Source of the DNA: Coriobacteriales bacterium
GTDB taxonomy: Bacteria; Actinomycetota; Coriobacteriia; Coriobacteriales; CADBOM01
Direction: 5' to 3'
DNA length: 5,684 bases
Assembly: GCA_017515355.1 (NCBI GenBank)
Contig: JAFWGD010000181.1
Span: 1 to 5,684, forward strand
Made by a program: the position numbers and the translations under genes. Below the pieces are notes generated by a model that was given only the letters and a program-made list of their open reading frames with translations, had not been told where the DNA came from and did no database searches. Every line of letters starts with the position of its first letter. Position 1 is the stretch's first letter. Shown piece after piece: positions 4,574-5,684 of this stretch.

Positions 4574-5684
4574 ATGGTTCTGTTCAAAGGTCAGGGTACC
4601 GCAGACTTGGGAAAGCCGTGGCGGTACGAAGAAGATGGCCTTACCGTAACCCGCGGATGCGCATGGTCCCCTCCGGGATGCCATCCAACGGGGTGCGGAA
4701 TCAAGGTCTACACCAACAAAGAGGGACAGCTCGTAAAGATCGAGGGTGACGAGAATCATCCGATCACCAACGGCCGCCTTTGCGTTCGCTGCCTCACGAT
4801 CCGCGACTACGTCTATCATCCGGATCGCATTCGCTACCCGATGAAGCGCGCCAGGGAAGACCGCGGAAAGAATCGCTGGGAGCGCATCACCTGGGATGAG
4901 GCCTACGACATCATCGTGGAGAAGTGCAACGAGGCCAAGGAGAAGTGGGGTGCCGACAGCATCCTCGTTCTCGGCGGAACCGGTCGCGAGGGTGGCCCTA
5001 TGCTCCCCGCATACGCCCACTCCGCACTTGGAACGCCGAACGACTGCTACACCCAGTCCGGCTACTCCTGCTACATCCCGCGCGTCGCCGGCACCACCTA
5101 CGTCCTCGGCGCAACCTATCCCGAGATGGACTACGCAGGCGCCTACGAGCTTCGCTATGACGAGCCCACCTGGCAGCTTCCCGCGCTGATCGTCTACTGG
5201 GGCAAGATTCCAACCGCCTCCAACGGCGACGGCCTCTTCGGCCATGCGGCAATCGACATGATGCGCCGCGGCTCCAAGCTGATGTGCATCGATCCGCGCG
5301 TCACCTGGTCCTGCACCCGCGCAGACTGGCACCTCCAGCTCCGCCCCGGCACCGATGCCGCTCTCGGAATGGCGATGCTCAACGTCATCATCAGCGAGGG
5401 CCTCTACGACAAGGACTTCGTTGACAGGTGGACCTACGGCTTCGAGCAGCTTGCCGAGCGCGTCGGCACCATGTCGGTCGAGCAGGCTGCGGAGATCTGC
5501 GACCTCGATCCCGACGACATCCGCGAGGCGGCTCGCGCATATGCGACCCTCAAGCCCGCGCAGATCGCCTGGGGTCTCGCGATCGACCAGAAGCGCAATG
5601 GAATGCAGGCAGGACATTGCATCCTCGCTCTCGAGGCGATCACCGGCAACATCGACGTTCCTGGCGGACAGCTCATCGGAGATG
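4574..5684 (+). CDS. Molybdopterin oxidoreductase (acetylene hydratase / catechol dehydroxylase-like), N-terminal part; 3' end outside window
   Basis: The frame is open from ATG 4574 to the right edge, giving 370 residues, about half of a typical catalytic subunit. The N-terminus has no Tat twin-arginine signal, so the enzyme should be cytosolic. The Fe-S region has Cys at 29, 36, 41, 70 and 73 (C29-x6-C36-x4-C41-x28-C70), within GCAWSPPGCHPTGCG and GRLCVRC. The MopB core follows: WERITWDEAYDII (102-114), GGTGREGG (134-141), then QSGYSCYIPR (161-170), where C166 is the likely Mo ligand. WGKIPTASNGDG (209-220), CIDPRVTWSCTRADWHLQLRPGTD (238-261) and ITGNIDVPGG near the edge mark the two pterin sites. 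The Cys ligand and soluble form resemble acetylene hydratase and the Gordonibacter-type catechol dehydroxylases as I recall them. The likely reaction is reductive dehydroxylation or a similar step; the substrate is unknown. Ribosome binding site: AAGGAG at 4564-4569. Confidence 0.92.
   Translation, partial: MVLFKGQGTADLGKPWRYEEDGLTVTRGCAWSPPGCHPTGCGIKVYTNKEGQLVKIEGDENHPITNGRLCVRCLTIRDYVYHPDRIRYPMKRAREDRGKNRWERITWDEAYDIIVEKCNEAKEKWGADSILVLGGTGREGGPMLPAYAHSALGTPNDCYTQSGYSCYIPRVAGTTYVLGATYPEMDYAGAYELRYDEPTWQLPALIVYWGKIPTASNGDGLFGHAAIDMMRRGSKLMCIDPRVTWSCTRADWHLQLRPGTDAALGMAMLNVIISEGLYDKDFVDRWTYGFEQLAERVGTMSVEQAAEICDLDPDDIREAARAYATLKPAQIAWGLAIDQKRNGMQAGHCILALEAITGNIDVPGGQLIGD

Noticed and set aside
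4520..5617. A 365-codon minus-strand open frame opposite the second molybdoenzyme
   Set aside because: The plus strand encodes unmistakable MopB motifs across the whole span; the antisense product is low-complexity Ala/Val/Gly/Asp-rich and has no motif.
1..5684. CRISPR arrays, tRNA or rRNA genes, insertion sequences, att sites
   Set aside because: No regularly spaced repeats, no tRNA-like cloverleaf or rRNA segment, no transposase or terminal inverted repeats were seen by eye on either strand.

Overview
The window looks like part of a high-GC anaerobe chromosome, most probably an Eggerthellaceae-type actinobacterium (Eggerthella, Gordonibacter, Slackia, Adlercreutzia and relatives). This rests on codon use and on the crowding of DMSO-reductase-family molybdoenzymes beside an Fe-S flavoprotein ene-reductase. 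The assignment is an inference from gene content and was not computed.

Layout. (1) 1-954, plus strand: the C-terminal 191 residues of a cytosolic-type molybdopterin oxidoreductase, followed 18 nt later by a very short two-cluster 4Fe-4S partner (119 aa). (2) 955-1078: a gap that can fold into three consecutive hairpins. (3) 1079-1342: a small four-cysteine protein, best started at a TTG codon, followed by a near-perfect palindrome at 1344-1371 between convergent genes. (4) 1397-3412, minus strand: a 671-aa Old-Yellow-Enzyme/2,4-dienoyl-CoA-reductase/trimethylamine-dehydrogenase-family ene-reductase with FMN, 4Fe-4S and FAD/NAD modules. (5) 3413-3655: a divergent AT-richer regulatory gap. (6) 3656-3826: a 56-aa acidic peptide gene with a good ribosome binding site and its own intrinsic terminator. 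(7) 4019-4474: a SlyD-like FKBP prolyl isomerase/chaperone. (8) 4574 to the right edge: the N-terminal 370 residues of a second molybdopterin oxidoreductase, open at the window end.

How the parts may work together. Both molybdoenzyme fragments look like the soluble acetylene-hydratase/catechol-dehydroxylase-like branch of the MopB superfamily. Neither has a visible Tat signal or membrane anchor; the first one's N-terminus lies outside the window. The short Fe-S subunit and the four-Cys protein are plausible electron carriers for the first enzyme. The SlyD-like protein is a plausible folding or metallocofactor-insertion helper for the second. The ene-reductase between them would reduce an activated C=C bond. 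A reasonable hypothesis is a locus for reductive processing of plant- or host-derived aromatics, with double-bond reduction and reductive dehydroxylation as separate steps. The substrates cannot be read from sequence.

The least explained items are the 56-aa peptide with its aromatic tail, the four-Cys protein, and the structured intergenic RNA at 967-1058.
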